Origin: Desulfotignum sp.
Lineage (GTDB): Bacteria > Desulfobacterota > Desulfobacteria > Desulfobacterales > Desulfobacteraceae
NCBI GenBank assembly: GCA_011390695.1
Contig: JAABRW010000039.1
Span: 1-6,501, forward strand
DNA length: 6,501 nt
Direction: 5' to 3'
A model generated the notes under the pieces. It worked only from the letters and a program-made list of their open reading frames with translations. It had not been told where the DNA came from and did not search any database. Every line of letters begins with the position of its first letter. Within the stretch, counting starts at the first letter, position 1. Positions 5,895 through 6,501 of this stretch are shown here, piece after piece. Made by a program: the position numbers and the translations under genes.

Positions 5895-6501
5895 TCAAAC
5901 CTTATCCTGCAACGCTTTATGCAGGGCATTTTTCAATTGAACCAATACGTATGGTTTGTGTAAAAAGACCTGAAATTTTTCCGGGTGATCCCGGTTCATT
6001 GCCTTGGTCTGGTCATGGCCGCTGGCCAGAATCACCGGCAGATCCGGCTGGATTTTGCGCAAGGCCATCAGGGTCTCCCATCCGTCCATATCCGGCATGG
6101 TAAGATCGGTTATCACGCAGCAGATCCTGTCCTGATGTCTGCGAAACACGGCCACGGCCTCCGGGCCGCTTGCAGCGGTGATGGGGGAAAACCCTAACCG
6201 CTGCAGCATGACCTCACCGATTTTGCGCACAGCATCCTGGTCATCCACCAGCAGCACTGTGCCGCCTTTTGCATCAGGTTGCCATTGGCTGACTGCATCA
6301 GGCTGTGGTGAAAGCATATTTTCCTGCACCGGCAATAAAATGCGCACACACGTTCCCCGGCCTTTTTTGCTCTCCACACAAAATGCCCCGTCCCAGGACT
6401 TTACCCATCCAAGTGCCACCGAAAGTCCCAGACCGCGGCCCGTGAATTTGGTGGTAAAAAAGGGATCAAATAATTTTTCCATATCCTGGTCGTTTATACC
6501 G
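5895..6501 (-). CDS. Hybrid sensor histidine kinase, C-terminal part (5' end beyond right edge)
   Basis: Only the last 201 residues are in the window. The first Met in the frame (6482-6480) is internal: six more in-frame codons upstream (GINDQD) complete the ATPase F box LFDPFFTTKF, so the gene runs out of the window. Visible parts, numbered from that internal Met, are the end of the ATPase domain (F box, then the G2 box TGRGLGLSVALG, ending GRGTCVRILLPV near 51), a linker, and a receiver domain (about 74-193) with Asp80/Asp81, phosphoacceptor Asp126 (CCVITDLTMPDMDGWE), Ser154 (VILASGHD) and Lys176-Pro. This is the common kinase-receiver hybrid layout; the sensor part and phosphoacceptor histidine are not visible. 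The stop lies 9 bp before the solute-binding kinase start, so the two are probably co-transcribed. The receiver is only about 40% like that of the other hybrid kinase by eye, so it is not a recent duplicate. Confidence 0.92.
   Translation of the reverse strand, partial: GINDQDMEKLFDPFFTTKFTGRGLGLSVALGWVKSWDGAFCVESKKGRGTCVRILLPVQENMLSPQPDAVSQWQPDAKGGTVLLVDDQDAVRKIGEVMLQRLGFSPITAASGPEAVAVFRRHQDRICCVITDLTMPDMDGWETLMALRKIQPDLPVILASGHDQTKAMNRDHPEKFQVFLHKPYVLVQLKNALHKALQDKV

Noticed and set aside
6480..6482. ATG as the start of a short kinase-tail plus receiver protein
   Set aside because: The reading frame stays open to the window edge and the residues before the Met complete a conserved ATPase motif, so this Met is internal to a longer hybrid kinase.

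Overview
The window looks like a piece of a signal-transduction island from a sulfate-reducing deltaproteobacterium (Desulfobacterota, Desulfobacteraceae-like). This is an inference from protein style. Two of the sensors begin with the Pro-(Ser/Thr)-Tyr...Leu...Leu-Glu leader common in PAS kinases of that group, one response regulator ends in the Cys-X2-Cys tail common there, base composition is roughly half GC, and two-component genes are unusually dense. No marker gene fixes the taxonomy.

All six genes lie on the minus strand and are read from right to left: (F) the 3' part of a hybrid histidine kinase ending in a receiver domain (5895-6501, cut by the right edge); (E) a membrane histidine kinase with a periplasmic solute-binding domain (3801-5885); (D) a stand-alone Rcp1-type response regulator (3352-3804); (C) a receiver protein with a cysteine-rich C-terminal tail (2724-3347); (B) a cytoplasmic PAS-kinase-receiver hybrid (1023-2660); and (A) the N-terminal part of a multi-PAS sensor (1-998, cut by the left edge). 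The gaps are 9 bp (F/E), a 4-bp ATGA overlap (E/D), 4 bp (D/C), 63 bp (C/B) and 24 bp (B/A). No terminator-like hairpin is visible between any of them. This is most simply one operon whose promoter lies beyond the right edge.

Together the genes look like a branched phosphorelay. E senses a periplasmic ligand and very probably phosphorylates D, its translationally coupled partner. F and B are hybrid kinases carrying their own receivers, C is a receiver with a putative metal-binding or protein-contact tail, and A adds PAS sensing. No visible gene has a DNA-binding, GGDEF/EAL or other enzymatic output domain, so the output must be by protein contact or lie outside the window. There are no tRNA or rRNA genes, mobile elements, CRISPR arrays or long non-coding stretches. 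The long plus-strand reading frames are antisense shadows of the six genes.
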